Origin: Burkholderiales bacterium
GTDB taxonomy: Bacteria > Pseudomonadota > Gammaproteobacteria > Burkholderiales > SG8-39
Assembly (NCBI GenBank): GCA_023383795.1
Contig: JAHDYJ010000002.1
Span: 1 to 64,000 of the forward strand
Direction of reading: 5' to 3'
Length of the DNA stretch: 64,000 bases
This document shows, piece by piece, positions 48,868-60,751 of the stretch. Position 1 is the stretch's first letter; each line of letters opens with the position of its first letter. The position numbers and the translations under genes are program-made. The notes beneath the pieces are model-generated. The model saw nothing but the letters and a program-made list of their open reading frames with translations, had not been told where the DNA came from and searched no databases.

Positions 48868-50337
48868 ATGACTCAAGTGATGCCGATTCTGGTGGGCGGC
48901 GAGTGGCGCCGCGGCGGCGGCGACGTGTACGCCTCCCGCTATCCGGCCGACGACAGCGTGACCGCGGAGCTCGCTGCGGCGACCGCGGCCGACGCCGACG
49001 AGGCGATCCGCGTCGCCGACGCCGCCTGGCGGCGGTCCGAGTGGCGCGATCTCGCGCCGCACGCGCGCGCCGCGATCCTCTACCGCATCGGCGCGCTCAT
49101 CCGCGAGCGGGCGGAAGAGCTCGCGCAGCTGCAGCGCCGCGACAACGGCAAGCCGATCGGCGAGACGCGCGCGCTGGTCGCGAGCGCAGCCGGCACGTTC
49201 CAGTTCTTCGCCGCGGCCTGCGAGACGCTCGAGGAGACGCTCACCCCGCCGCGCGGCGACTACCTGACGATGAGCATCCACGAGCCGCTCGGCGTCGTCG
49301 CGGCGATCACGCCGTGGAACTCGCCGATCGCGAGCGAGGCGCAGAAGCTCGCGCCGGCGCTCGCCGCCGGCAACGCGGTCGTCGTCAAGCCCGCCGAGGT
49401 GACGCCGCTCGCCGCGCTCGAGCTCGGCCGGATCTGCGGCGAGGCCGGCGTGCCGAAGGGCGTCGTGAGCGTGCTGCCGGGCAAGGGTTCGATCGTCGGC
49501 GATGCAATCGTGCGCCACCCGCTGGTGAAGAAGGTGTCCTTCACCGGCGGCACCACGACCGGCCGCGCGCTCGCGGCGATCGCGGCGCAGAAGCTGATGC
49601 CGGTCACGCTCGAGCTCGGCGGCAAGTCGCCGACCATCGTGTTCGAGGACGCCGACCTCGACCACGCGGTGAACGGCGTGCTGTTCGGCATCTTCAGCTC
49701 GTCCGGCGAGTCGTGCATCGCCGGCGCGCGGCTGTTCGTCCACGAGGCGATCCGCGCCGAGTTTCTCGAGCGGCTCCTCGCGAAGGCGGCGGCGCTTCGC
49801 GTCGGCGACCCGGCCGATCCGCGCACGCAGATGGGGCCGCTCGTCACGGCGAAGCACCGCGAATCGATCGAGCGCTACGTCCAGCTCGGGCGCGACGAGG
49901 GCGGGCGCGTGCTCGCCGGCGGCGAGCGGCCGCGCGGCGGCATCTACGACGCCGGCTGGTTCTACAAGCCGACGATCCTCGACGGCCTCCCGAACAGTGC
50001 CCGCGTCTGCCAGGAGGAAATCTTCGGGCCGGTGCTGGTGGCGCTCGCGTTCCGCGACGAGGAGGAGCTCCTCGCGCAGGCGAACGACAGCGTCTACGGG
50101 CTCGCCGCCGGCATCTGGACCCGCGACTACAAGCGGGCCTGGCGGGTCGCGCGCCGGCTCGAGGCCGGCACCGTCTGGATCAACACCTACAAGCAGTTCT
50201 CGATCTCGACGCCGTTCACCGGCATCAAGCAGAGCGGCCTCGGCATCGAGAAGGGCCGCCTCGGCATCCTCCAGTACAAGCACCAGAAGAGCCTGTACTG
50301 GGGCCTGAACGCGCAACCGCTGCCCTGGGCAGATTGA
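48868..50337 (+). CDS. Aldehyde dehydrogenase
   Basis: A 489-aa NAD(P)-dependent aldehyde dehydrogenase. The cofactor site has AAITPWNSPI and VVVKPAEVTPL; FTGGTTTGRALA, the general base in LELGGKSPTIVFED, and the nucleophile in SSSGESCIAGARLFV follow. The final EIFGPVL and SGLGIEKG motifs are intact. It probably oxidises a semialdehyde or 2-hydroxymuconate-type aldehyde of the pathway. The ATG at 48868 follows GGGGAAAG. Confidence 0.93.
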   Translation: MTQVMPILVGGEWRRGGGDVYASRYPADDSVTAELAAATAADADEAIRVADAAWRRSEWRDLAPHARAAILYRIGALIRERAEELAQLQRRDNGKPIGETRALVASAAGTFQFFAAACETLEETLTPPRGDYLTMSIHEPLGVVAAITPWNSPIASEAQKLAPALAAGNAVVVKPAEVTPLAALELGRICGEAGVPKGVVSVLPGKGSIVGDAIVRHPLVKKVSFTGGTTTGRALAAIAAQKLMPVTLELGGKSPTIVFEDADLDHAVNGVLFGIFSSSGESCIAGARLFVHEAIRAEFLERLLAKAAALRVGDPADPRTQMGPLVTAKHRESIERYVQLGRDEGGRVLAGGERPRGGIYDAGWFYKPTILDGLPNSARVCQEEIFGPVLVALAFRDEEELLAQANDSVYGLAAGIWTRDYKRAWRVARRLEAGTVWINTYKQFSISTPFTGIKQSGLGIEKGRLGILQYKHQKSLYWGLNAQPLPWAD

Positions 50338-50347
50338 GGTGACTCCG

Positions 50348-51277
50348 ATGAGCATCCTGGGTATCGACCGCATCACCTACGGCGTGGAGGACCTCGCCGA
50401 GTGCCGCCGCTTCTTCCTCGACTGGGGCCTGAAGCTCGTCGGGGAATCGCCTGACGCGGCCGCGTTCGAGACGCTGAACGGCTGCGAGGTCCGGGTCCGG
50501 CGCATCGACGATCCGTCGCTGCCGGCGCCGGTCGAGGCGGGATCGACCTTGCGGCAGGTGCTCTGGGGCACCGAGTCCGCCGCCGACCTCGAGCGGCTGC
50601 GCGCCACGCTCGGCGGGGACGGCGAGTGGTCCGCCGCGGAAGCGACGCTGTACGCGACCGACGCGAACGGGCTCGGGATCGGTTTCCGGGTGACGCGCAA
50701 GCGCCCGATCGACGTGCAGGGCGTGCCGATCAATGCGTGGGGAACGCCCGGACGCGGCGTGAACCGCAGGAGCACGTTCTACGAGCGCGCCACGCCGGTC
50801 GAAGTCGGGCACGTCGTCTTCTTCACCGACCGCCTCGCCGAAGCGGAGCGCTTCTACGTCGAGCGCCTCGGCTTCCGCGTCTCGGACCGCTACCCGGGCC
50901 GCGGCGTCTTCCTGCGCTGCGCGCCCGAAGGCGGGCACCACGATCTCTTCCTGCTGCAGCCGCCGGCGGCCAAGCGCGGCCTCAACCACGTCGCGTTCAC
51001 GGTGCGCGACATCCACGAGGTGTTCGGCGGCGGCCTGCACATCAGCCGCCGCGGCTGGGAGACCGAGATCGGACCCGGCCGCCATCCGATCTCCTCGGCG
51101 TACTTCTGGTACGTGAAGAACCCGGCGGGCGGATTGGCCGAGTACTACTCGGACGAGGATCAGCTCGATGCCGCCTGGGAGCCGCGCGAGTTCCAGCAGG
51201 CGCCGGAGATGTTCGCCGAGTGGGCGGTGATCGGCGGCGTCGACGGCAAGTCGCGCCGCGCGCGCCGCGCGCCGTGA
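50348..51277 (+). CDS. VOC-family dioxygenase, type I extradiol-like
   Basis: A two-domain vicinal-oxygen-chelate protein; 309 aa. The C-terminal domain keeps metal ligands H155 (VEVGHVVFFTD), H214 (LNHVAFTV) and E265 (GLAEYYSDED) and the GRHPISSAYFWYVKNPAGG segment typical of extradiol ring-cleavage enzymes. The N-terminal domain lost the matching histidine, as in catechol 2,3-dioxygenases. It likely opens the catechol formed by the oxygenase and SDR. The ATG at 50348 has GAGGTGA upstream. Confidence 0.88.
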   Translation: MSILGIDRITYGVEDLAECRRFFLDWGLKLVGESPDAAAFETLNGCEVRVRRIDDPSLPAPVEAGSTLRQVLWGTESAADLERLRATLGGDGEWSAAEATLYATDANGLGIGFRVTRKRPIDVQGVPINAWGTPGRGVNRRSTFYERATPVEVGHVVFFTDRLAEAERFYVERLGFRVSDRYPGRGVFLRCAPEGGHHDLFLLQPPAAKRGLNHVAFTVRDIHEVFGGGLHISRRGWETEIGPGRHPISSAYFWYVKNPAGGLAEYYSDEDQLDAAWEPREFQQAPEMFAEWAVIGGVDGKSRRARRAP

Positions 51278-52515
51278 CGACGCCGCAGTCGGTCGTGATC
51301 GTCGGCGCCGGCCAGGCCGGCGGCTGGGCGGCGAAGACGCTGCGCGCCGAGGGTTTCGCCGGCCGCATCACGCTCGTCGGCGACGAGCCGCATCCGCCGC
51401 ACGAGCGGCCGCCGCTCTCGAAGGCGGTGCTCGCCGGCGCGAGCGAGCCGGCGGTCTGCGATCTCTTCAAGGCCGAGACGCTGGCGGAGCTCGCGCTCGA
51501 TTGCATTCCCGCAGAGCGCGCGACGGCGATCGACCGCGCGGCGCGCGTCGTGCTCACCGACCGCGGCCGGCGCCTCGCCTACGACCGTCTCGTCATCGCC
51601 ACCGGGAGCCGCGTGCGACGGCTCGCGGTGCCGGGCGCCGACCTGCCCGGCGTGCGCTACCTGCGCACGATCGCCGATGCGCTCGCGCTGCGCGAGCGGC
51701 TCGGCGCGGGCGCACGGCTCCTCGTGGTCGGCGGCGGCTGGATCGGGCTCGAGGCGGCGGCGACGGCGCGCAAGCGCGGCGCAACGGTCACCGTGCTGGA
51801 AGCGGCCGATCGCCTCTGCGCGCGCGCCGTGCCGGCGGAGGTCTCCGCATTCCTCGCCCGCCTGCACGCGTCGCACGGCGTGGCGATCCGCCTCGGCGCG
51901 AAGCTCGAGCGGTTCGAGCCCGCCGCCGGCGGCGCCCTCCAGGCGGTGCTCGCCGACGGCACCAGGATCGCCGCCGACACGGTCCTCGTCGGCGTCGGCA
52001 TCGTGCCGAACGTCGAGCTCGCGCGCGAGGCGGGACTCGAGGTCGCGAACGGCATCGTCGTCGACGACCAGGGCAGGACCTCGGATCCGGACGTCTTCGC
52101 CGCGGGCGACGTCACCGATCTGCCCGCCGCGCGCCTGGGCCGCCGCGTGCGGCTCGAGTCGTGGCAGAACGCGCAGGACCAGGCGATCGTCGCCGCCAAG
52201 GCCGCGCTCGGCGGCGACGCTCGCTACGATCCCCTGCCGTGGTTCTGGTCCGACCAGTACGACGCGAACATTCAGATGCTCGGCATGCCCGAGCGCTGGC
52301 CGGCGGGAATCGCGCGGGGCGATCCGGCCGGCACGAGCTTCAGCCTGTTCTACTTGCGTGGCGACCGGGGACCGGACGGCGCGGCGGCGATCGAGGCGGT
52401 CGTGTCGATCAACGCCCCGCGCGAGCTGCGCGCGGCGCGGCGCCTGATCGAGCAAGGCCGGCCGGTGATTCCGCAGGCGCTCGCCGACCCGCAGACCAGC
52501 CTGCAGAAGCTGTAG
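51274..52515 (+). CDS. FAD-dependent ferredoxin reductase
   Basis: A 413-aa pyridine-nucleotide-disulfide-type reductase. The FAD motif is VVIVGAGQAGGWAAKTLRAE, the NAD(P) motif LLVVGGGWIGLEAAATARKRGA, and the second FAD contact DVFAAGDVTDLP. The C-terminal reductase domain (LPWFWSDQYDANIQMLG) matches ferredoxin reductases of Rieske systems. It completes the three-component oxygenase with the genes at 38872 and 42290. The GTG start overlaps the preceding stop (GTGA). Confidence 0.93.
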   Translation: MTTPQSVVIVGAGQAGGWAAKTLRAEGFAGRITLVGDEPHPPHERPPLSKAVLAGASEPAVCDLFKAETLAELALDCIPAERATAIDRAARVVLTDRGRRLAYDRLVIATGSRVRRLAVPGADLPGVRYLRTIADALALRERLGAGARLLVVGGGWIGLEAAATARKRGATVTVLEAADRLCARAVPAEVSAFLARLHASHGVAIRLGAKLERFEPAAGGALQAVLADGTRIAADTVLVGVGIVPNVELAREAGLEVANGIVVDDQGRTSDPDVFAAGDVTDLPAARLGRRVRLESWQNAQDQAIVAAKAALGGDARYDPLPWFWSDQYDANIQMLGMPERWPAGIARGDPAGTSFSLFYLRGDRGPDGAAAIEAVVSINAPRELRAARRLIEQGRPVIPQALADPQTSLQKL

Positions 52516-52528
52516 GGCTTGCGCCGCC

Positions 52529-52993
52529 TCAGGATGCGGGCGCCGCGTGGGTCTCCTTGGCCGGGCCGCGCACGATCAGCACGCTGCACGGCGCATAGTC
52601 GAGCAGCGTCGCGCCGACCGACCCGCTCCACCACCGTGCCGCGAAGGACTGCTTCTGACGGTGGCCGACCACGATCAGGTCGCACTTGAGGTCGCGCGCG
52701 GTGCGGCAGATCTCGTCGACCGGCTCGCCGACCGCGAGGTGGCCCTGGACGGTGAAGCCGCGCTCCTTGAGGCTCGCGAGGCCCTCGTCCAGCACCTCCT
52801 GCATCCGCTTCTTCTCCTCCTCGATCAGCTCCTCGGGGAGAAAGCCCTCGGTCAGGAACATGCTCGACGGCATCGTCGCGACGGCGAGGAGATGCGTGTC
52901 CGCCTTCGCGAACGACGCGATGTCCGCGCACTCGGTCAGCGCCGCACGGCCCTCCCGGGTGCCGTTGTAGGCCATCAGTATCCGGCTGTACAT
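52529..52993 (-). CDS. Universal stress protein (UspA family)
   Basis: A 154-aa single-domain Usp protein. MYSRILMAYNGTREGRAA is the first strand and loop, and a GHRQKQSFAARWWSGSVGA segment corresponds to the G-2x-G-9x-G(S/T) nucleotide loop, only partly kept, so ATP binding is uncertain. AGGAGG precedes the ATG at 52993. It is convergent with the reductase gene, about 12 bases from it. Confidence 0.92.
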   Translation of the reverse strand: MYSRILMAYNGTREGRAALTECADIASFAKADTHLLAVATMPSSMFLTEGFLPEELIEEEKKRMQEVLDEGLASLKERGFTVQGHLAVGEPVDEICRTARDLKCDLIVVGHRQKQSFAARWWSGSVGATLLDYAPCSVLIVRGPAKETHAAPAS

Positions 52994-53204
52994 GGCTTGC
53001 GCCCTCCTGTGGTTGAAGTACCCGTGCGTCCGGCGCGTGCGCCCCGGCGTGGGGACGCTGTTCTGCGCCGGGGGCGTCGCAGCCCCCTCGGACGCTGCGG
53101 GCAGGCTGCCGTGACTCTGCCGCAATCGCGGGAATTGTGCCAGAAGAGAATCGCCCCGCGAGGGCCGTAATACAATCGGCCGGACGGACGGAGGCGGAGG
53201 GCAG

Positions 53205-54743
53205 ATGGCGGAACGAAGCGGCGCTCCCGACATGACGCGCGAGGATCTCGCGCTCGGCATCGTCGGCACCGGGGTGATGGGACGCGGGATCGCGCAGATC
53301 GCCGCCCAGGCCGGCATCGAGGTCACGCTCTACGATGCCCGCCCCGACGCGGCGCCCGAGGCGCGCGACCACGTGGCCGGGACGCTCGCCAGGCTCGCCG
53401 ACCGCGGCAAGCTCGACCCGGCGGCCGCACGGGCCGCAGCGGACCGGCTGCGCATCGCCGGCGCTCTCGCGGAGCTCGCCGGATGCCACGTGGTGATCGA
53501 GGCGATCGTCGAGCAGCTCGAGGCCAAGCGTGCGCTGTTCGACGAGCTCGAGCGGATCGTGACGGCCGACTGCCTGCTCGCGACCAACACCTCGTCGCTG
53601 CAGGTCACCGCGATCGCGGCGGGCGCCGGGCATCCCGAGCGCTTCGGCGGCTTCCATTTCTTCAACCCGGTGCCGCTGATGAAGGTCGTCGAGGTGATCG
53701 ACGGCGTGCGCACCGCGCCGTGGGTGGGCGATGCGCTCGTCGCGCTCGCGCGGCGGATGGGCCACACGCCGGTGCGCGCGCAGGACACGCCCGGCTTCAT
53801 CGTGAACCACGCCGGGCGCGGATTCGGGACCGAGGCGCTCCAGATCCTGCGCGAGGGGATCGCCCCGGTGCACGCGATCGACGACATCCTGCGCGACGCG
53901 GCCGGCTTCCGCATGGGGCCGTTCGAGCTGTTCGACCTGACCGGGCTGGACGTGTCGCACCCCGTCATGGAGTCGATCTACACGCAGTACTACCACGAGC
54001 CGCGCTACCGCCCGTCGCCGATCGCCGCGCAGCGCGTGGTCGCCGGCCTGCACGGCCGCAAGTCCGCGAACCGCGGCTTCTATCGCTACGTCGACGGCAA
54101 GCGCGAGGAGATCCCCGCCGCACCGGTGCCGCGCGCGACGGCGACTCCCGTCTGGGTCAGCCGCGCCGGCCTCGGCGCGGAGGTGGCCGGGCTCGTCGCC
54201 AGGCTCGGCGCGAAGATCGACGGCGGCGGCGCTCCCGGCCCCGAGTCGCTGTGCGTGGTCGCGCCGCTCGGCGCCGATGCGACGACCGCCGCGCTCGCCG
54301 AAGGCCTGGACGCGACGCGCACGGTCGCGGCGGACGCGCTGTTCCCGCTCGCGAAGCGGCGCACGCTGATGACGACGCCGGTCACGTCACCGGAGATGCG
54401 CGACGCGGCGCACGCGCTGCTCGCCGCCGACGGCGTGCCGGTCACCGTGATCCGCGACAGCCCCGGCTTCGTCGCGCAGCGCGTGATCGCGCACATCGTC
54501 AACATTGCGTGCGACATCGCGCAGCAGCGCATCGCGACACCGGCGGACATCGACCGCGCGGTGAACCTCGGCCTGGGCTATCCGACCGGACCGCTCGCCT
54601 GGGGCGATGCGCTCGGGCCCGACCGGGTGCTCGCGATCCTGCGGGAGCTTTTTGATTTCTATCAAGATCCCCGCTACCGGCCGAGCCCGTGGCTGAAGCG
54701 GCGCGCGCGGCTGGGGGTATCATTGCTGACCCCCGAAGCCTGA
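53205..54743 (+). CDS. 3-hydroxyacyl-CoA dehydrogenase
   Basis: A 512-aa NAD-dependent enzyme with two C-terminal 3HCDH domains. The N-terminal NAD motif is LGIVGTGVMGRGIAQIAAQA. The catalytic His/Glu region is GFHFFNPVPLMKVVEVI, followed by DTPGFIVNHAGRGFG, and a second copy has DSPGFVAQRVIAH. The double arrangement is that of PaaH-like/3-hydroxybutyryl-CoA enzymes. With glutaryl-CoA dehydrogenase downstream it likely handles the CoA esters from aromatic or lysine breakdown. GGAGG lies before the ATG. Confidence 0.93.
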   Translation: MAERSGAPDMTREDLALGIVGTGVMGRGIAQIAAQAGIEVTLYDARPDAAPEARDHVAGTLARLADRGKLDPAAARAAADRLRIAGALAELAGCHVVIEAIVEQLEAKRALFDELERIVTADCLLATNTSSLQVTAIAAGAGHPERFGGFHFFNPVPLMKVVEVIDGVRTAPWVGDALVALARRMGHTPVRAQDTPGFIVNHAGRGFGTEALQILREGIAPVHAIDDILRDAAGFRMGPFELFDLTGLDVSHPVMESIYTQYYHEPRYRPSPIAAQRVVAGLHGRKSANRGFYRYVDGKREEIPAAPVPRATATPVWVSRAGLGAEVAGLVARLGAKIDGGGAPGPESLCVVAPLGADATTAALAEGLDATRTVAADALFPLAKRRTLMTTPVTSPEMRDAAHALLAADGVPVTVIRDSPGFVAQRVIAHIVNIACDIAQQRIATPADIDRAVNLGLGYPTGPLAWGDALGPDRVLAILRELFDFYQDPRYRPSPWLKRRARLGVSLLTPEA

Positions 54744-54782
54744 GCGGCGGGGCCCGCGCGCCCCGCACCTGGAGGAAGCGAG

Positions 54783-55976
54783 ATGAACGCACCCGAAGCC
54801 ACCGCAAAGCAGGCGTTCCAGTGGGACGACCCGTTCCTCGTCGAGGATCAGCTCTCGGAGGAGGAGCGCATGGTGCGCGACAGCGCGCGCGCCTACTGCC
54901 AGGAAAAGCTGCTGCCGCGCGTGCTCGAAGCGACCCGCAAGGAAAGATTCGACCGCGAGATCATGAACGAGATGGGCGCGCTCGGCTTCCTCGGCTCGAC
55001 CATCGACGGCTACGGCTGCGCCGGCGTGAACCACGTGTGCTACGGGCTGATCGCGCGCGAGGTCGAGCGCGTCGACTCGGGCTATCGCTCGGCGATGAGC
55101 GTCCAGTCCTCGCTCGTGATGCACCCGATCCACGCCTACGGCACCGAGGCGCAGCGCGAGAAGTACCTGCCGCGGCTCGCGACCGGCGAGCTCGTCGGCT
55201 GCTTCGGGCTCACCGAGCCGAACCACGGCTCCGACCCGGGCAGCATGCAGACCCGCGCGCGCAAGGTCTCCGGCGGGTACGTTCTGAACGGCTCGAAAAT
55301 GTGGATCACGAACTCGCCGATCGCCGACGTGTTCGTGGTGTGGGCGAAGACCGAGGACGGCGTGATCCGCGGCTTCGTGCTCGAGAGGGGCATGAAGGGA
55401 CTCTCGGCGCCCAAGATCGAGGGCAAGATGAGCCTGCGCGCGTCGATCACCGGCGAGATCGTGATGGACGACGTCGAGGTGCCCGAGTCGAGCCTGCTGC
55501 CGAACGTGCAGGGGCTCAAGGGGCCGTTCGGCTGCCTGAACAAGGCGCGCTACGGCATCGCGTGGGGCGCGCTCGGCGCCGCCGAGGACTGCTGGCACCG
55601 GGCGCGGCAGTACGTGCTCGACCGCAAGCAGTTCGGCCGGCCGCTCGCGGCGAACCAGCTGATCCAGCTCAAGCTCGCCAACATGATGACCGAGATCACG
55701 CTCGGCCTGCAGGCCGTGCTGCGCGTCGGGCGCCTGCTCGACGAGGGGCGCGCGACGCCGGAGATGGTGTCGCTGGTTAAGCGCAACTCCTGCGGCAAGG
55801 CGCTCGACATCGCCCGCACCGCGCGCGACATGCACGGCGGCAACGGCATCGCCGACGAGTTCCACGTCATCCGGCACGCCATCAACCTGGAGACGGTGAA
55901 CACCTACGAGGGCACGCACGACATCCATGCCCTCATCCTCGGCCGGGCCCAGACCGGCATCCAGGCGTTCAACTGA
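54783..55976 (+). CDS. gcdH: Glutaryl-CoA dehydrogenase
   Basis: An FAD acyl-CoA dehydrogenase that both oxidises and decarboxylates glutaryl-CoA to crotonyl-CoA; 397 aa. [20 protein letters not shown] is the flavin/substrate loop of GcdH. The catalytic Glu is in [20 protein letters not shown]. Length is normal. It lies 39 bases after the 3-hydroxyacyl-CoA dehydrogenase gene; the two likely form one transcript feeding crotonyl-CoA to acetyl-CoA. Confidence 0.95.
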   Translation: MNAPEATAKQAFQWDDPFLVEDQLSEEERMVRDSARAYCQEKLLPRVLEATRKERFDREIMNEMGALGFLGSTIDGYGCAGVNHVCYGLIAREVERVDSGYRSAMSVQSSLVMHPIHAYGTEAQREKYLPRLATGELVGCFGLTEPNHGSDPGSMQTRARKVSGGYVLNGSKMWITNSPIADVFVVWAKTEDGVIRGFVLERGMKGLSAPKIEGKMSLRASITGEIVMDDVEVPESSLLPNVQGLKGPFGCLNKARYGIAWGALGAAEDCWHRARQYVLDRKQFGRPLAANQLIQLKLANMMTEITLGLQAVLRVGRLLDEGRATPEMVSLVKRNSCGKALDIARTARDMHGGNGIADEFHVIRHAINLETVNTYEGTHDIHALILGRAQTGIQAFN

Positions 55977-56107
55977 CTCGCGGGGGGTGGACCTGCGGTT
56001 CCGCGGTCGCCCCCTCCACCGGCAACGACGCATCAACGCGGCGCTATGCGCACGGCGCGGGCGGCGCTCGCTGCTCCGCCGAGCCCGCCGTTTGATACGC
56101 TTGCCGC

Positions 56108-56689
56108 ATGAGCGGATCGCCGGTGCGGTGCTCGTGGTGCCTCGGGTCGGAGGAGTATGTCCGCTACCACGACGAGGAATGGGGCGTCCCGGTGCACGAC
56201 GACCGGGTGCTGTTCGAGTTCCTGATCCTGGAGGGCGCCCAGGCCGGCCTGTCCTGGTCGACGATCCTGCGGAAGCGGACCGGATACCGGCAGGCCTTCG
56301 CGGGGTTCGATCCGCGCCGGGTGGCCCGATTCGACGCCGCGCGGCGCCGACGGCTGCTGGCCGACGCCGGGATCGTGCGCAACCGCGCCAAGATCGAGGC
56401 AGCGGTGACGAACGCCCGCGCGTTCCTCGCCGTACAGGACGAATTCGGGTCGTTCGACGCCTATCTCTGGCGCTTCGTCGGCGGACATCCGATCCGCAAC
56501 CGGTGGCGTACTTCCGCGCAGGTGCCTGCGCGCACGGACGAATCGGCCGCCCTGTCGAAGGACCTCGTCGGGCGCGGGTTCGGGTTCGTCGGGCCGACGA
56601 CATGCCATGCCTTCATGCAGGCCGTGGGCCTCGTGAACGACCACCTGACCGACTGCTTTCGCCACGCCGAGGTGGGCGCGCTAGAATAG
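56108..56689 (+). CDS. tag: DNA-3-methyladenine glycosylase I
   Basis: Removes 3-methyladenine from alkylated DNA; 193 aa. CSWCLGSEEYVRYHDEEWGV gives the zinc-binding Cys pair region and the family start. ILEGAQAGLSWSTILRKRTG and FVGPTTCHAFMQAVGLVNDH are the Tag signatures, with C-terminal His and Cys completing the zinc site. The glycosylase core is intact. It is the first of three plus-strand genes before clpB; no clear operon link. Confidence 0.94.
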   Translation: MSGSPVRCSWCLGSEEYVRYHDEEWGVPVHDDRVLFEFLILEGAQAGLSWSTILRKRTGYRQAFAGFDPRRVARFDAARRRRLLADAGIVRNRAKIEAAVTNARAFLAVQDEFGSFDAYLWRFVGGHPIRNRWRTSAQVPARTDESAALSKDLVGRGFGFVGPTTCHAFMQAVGLVNDHLTDCFRHAEVGALE

Positions 56690-56721
56690 CCATCGATTTT
56701 CCGCCGCTCGAGGGGACACGC

Positions 56722-57354
56722 ATGAACATGCTCCGCCGGATTCGATACGCCCTCCTCCTCCTGGCAGCGCTCGGCGCCGCGGTGGCGCACGCCCAGTCGC
56801 CGCAGGCCGCGGAGGCGGTGTTCCTGGTCGCGAACCCGCAGTTCCGCGACCCGACGTACTTCCACACCGTCCTGATCGCGGCGCCGCTCGACAACGGCGG
56901 GCACATCGGCGTCATCCTGAACCGGCCGACGACCCGCTCCCTCTCGAGCCTCTTTCCGGAGCACGAGCCCTCGAAGAAGGTCGCCGATCCGGTCTACTTC
57001 GGCGGTCCGTTCTCGCGCTCCGCGCTGGTCGCCGTGGTCAACCGCGACTCGAGCCCGGGGCAGGGGTCGCTGCTGCTGATGAAGAGCCTGTACCTTGCGA
57101 TCAACGTCGGCACGATCGACCAGATCATCGAGAGCACCCCGAACCAGGCCCGCTACTACGTCGGCTACGTCGGCTGGCGGCCCGGCGAGCTGCGGCGCGA
57201 GATCGACCGCGGCCTGTGGTCGGTGCTGAACGCCGATCCGAAGACCGTGTTCCGCAGGGACACCGAGGGCATGTGGGAGGAGCTGCACCGCATGACGCGC
57301 CAGATCACGGCGTCCTCGGAGACTGCGGGGCCCGCCGACCCCGGCCTGCTCTGA
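56722..57354 (+). CDS. YqgE/AlgH-family protein with signal peptide, copy 1
   Basis: A 210-aa protein. A Sec-type signal peptide (about 1-24, [16 protein letters not shown]) precedes a YqgE/AlgH fold (TYFHTVLIAAPLDNGGHIGV, LNRPTTRSLSSL, VYFGGPFSRSAL, YYVGYVGWRPGELRREI). Most YqgE proteins lack an export signal, so this copy looks moved to the envelope. Function of the family is unclear. A GAGGGG ribosome site precedes the ATG at 56722. The stop is one base before the next ATG. Confidence 0.9.
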   Translation: MNMLRRIRYALLLLAALGAAVAHAQSPQAAEAVFLVANPQFRDPTYFHTVLIAAPLDNGGHIGVILNRPTTRSLSSLFPEHEPSKKVADPVYFGGPFSRSALVAVVNRDSSPGQGSLLLMKSLYLAINVGTIDQIIESTPNQARYYVGYVGWRPGELRREIDRGLWSVLNADPKTVFRRDTEGMWEELHRMTRQITASSETAGPADPGLL

Positions 57355-57355
57355 C

Positions 57356-57943
57356 ATGACCCTGCGCGGCGCCCGGCTGCTGCTGTGCGCCTCCGCGGCG
57401 GCGCTCGCGCACGGCGCGGCGCTCGCGCAGGCGCCCGATGCCGGGCTGCTCGTCGCCAAGCCGCACCTCGTCGACCCGAACTTCCGCGAAGCGGTGGTGC
57501 TGGTCGCCGGCACGCCCGACGGCGCGGCGGTCGGCGTCATCATCAACCGCCCCACGCGGCAGTCGCTCGCCGACATCCTTCCGGGCAGCCCGGCGCTGGC
57601 GCGGTTCACCGAGCCGCTCTACTTCGGCGGGCCCGTGACGGCCGGGGGGCTCTTTGCGGTGTTTCGCGCCGCCGAGCCCCCGGGCGAGGCGGTGCGCGTC
57701 GCCGACGATCTGTGGATCGCGCTCGACCCGGCCACCATCGAGCGGCTCGTGCGCGCGCCGCCGGCCAAGCTCCGCTTCTTCGTCGGCTATTCCGGCTGGT
57801 CGCCGGGACAGCTGCAGGCCGAGCTCGCGAGCGGCGCGTGGTGGACGCTGCCCGTGGATCCCGAGCACGCCTTCCGCGCCGACCCCTCGGATCTCTGGGA
57901 AGAGCTCGCGAACCGGGCGCGCGCGGTCACCGCGTCGCGGTAG
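57356..57943 (+). CDS. YqgE/AlgH-family protein with signal peptide, copy 2
   Basis: A 195-aa paralog of the preceding gene. The signal peptide covers about 1-24 (LLLCASAAALAHGAALA). It shares LVDPNFREAVVLVAGTPDGA, GVIINRPTRQSLADIL, LYFGGPVTAGGLF and FFVGYSGWSPGQLQAELASG. A tandem duplication followed by divergence is the simplest origin. It is translated directly after copy 1 and is convergent with clpB about 20 bases downstream. Confidence 0.9.
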   Translation: MTLRGARLLLCASAAALAHGAALAQAPDAGLLVAKPHLVDPNFREAVVLVAGTPDGAAVGVIINRPTRQSLADILPGSPALARFTEPLYFGGPVTAGGLFAVFRAAEPPGEAVRVADDLWIALDPATIERLVRAPPAKLRFFVGYSGWSPGQLQAELASGAWWTLPVDPEHAFRADPSDLWEELANRARAVTASR

Positions 57944-57964
57944 CGCGCTCCGGGCGGCGCCGCG

Positions 57965-60577
<2,613 letters not shown>

Positions 60578-60606
60578 CGCGCAATATCTCCGAGTCGGTG
60601 CCTCGG

Positions 60607-60635
60607 ACGTGCGGCCGAATGCCGAATTTTTCAAG
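60607..60635 (-). promoter_or_regulatory. Heat-shock (sigma32-like) promoter of clpB
   Basis: On the minus strand, CTTGAAA and CCGCACGT are spaced by 14 bases, about 30 bases before the clpB ATG. The -35 equals the sigma32 consensus; the -10 matches CCCCATNT at most but not all positions. This fits the heat induction known for clpB. Confidence 0.6.
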
Positions 60636-60751
60636 TCTGGCAGTAGGTTGCCGTTCTTCGCTGCGGAGCCCTTGGATAAACTCAAGCGAAATCCGCGGAT
60701 TAGCCTCCGCAGTCCACCCGCACCGCACTCCGGGGAATCCTCGGCCGCCCC

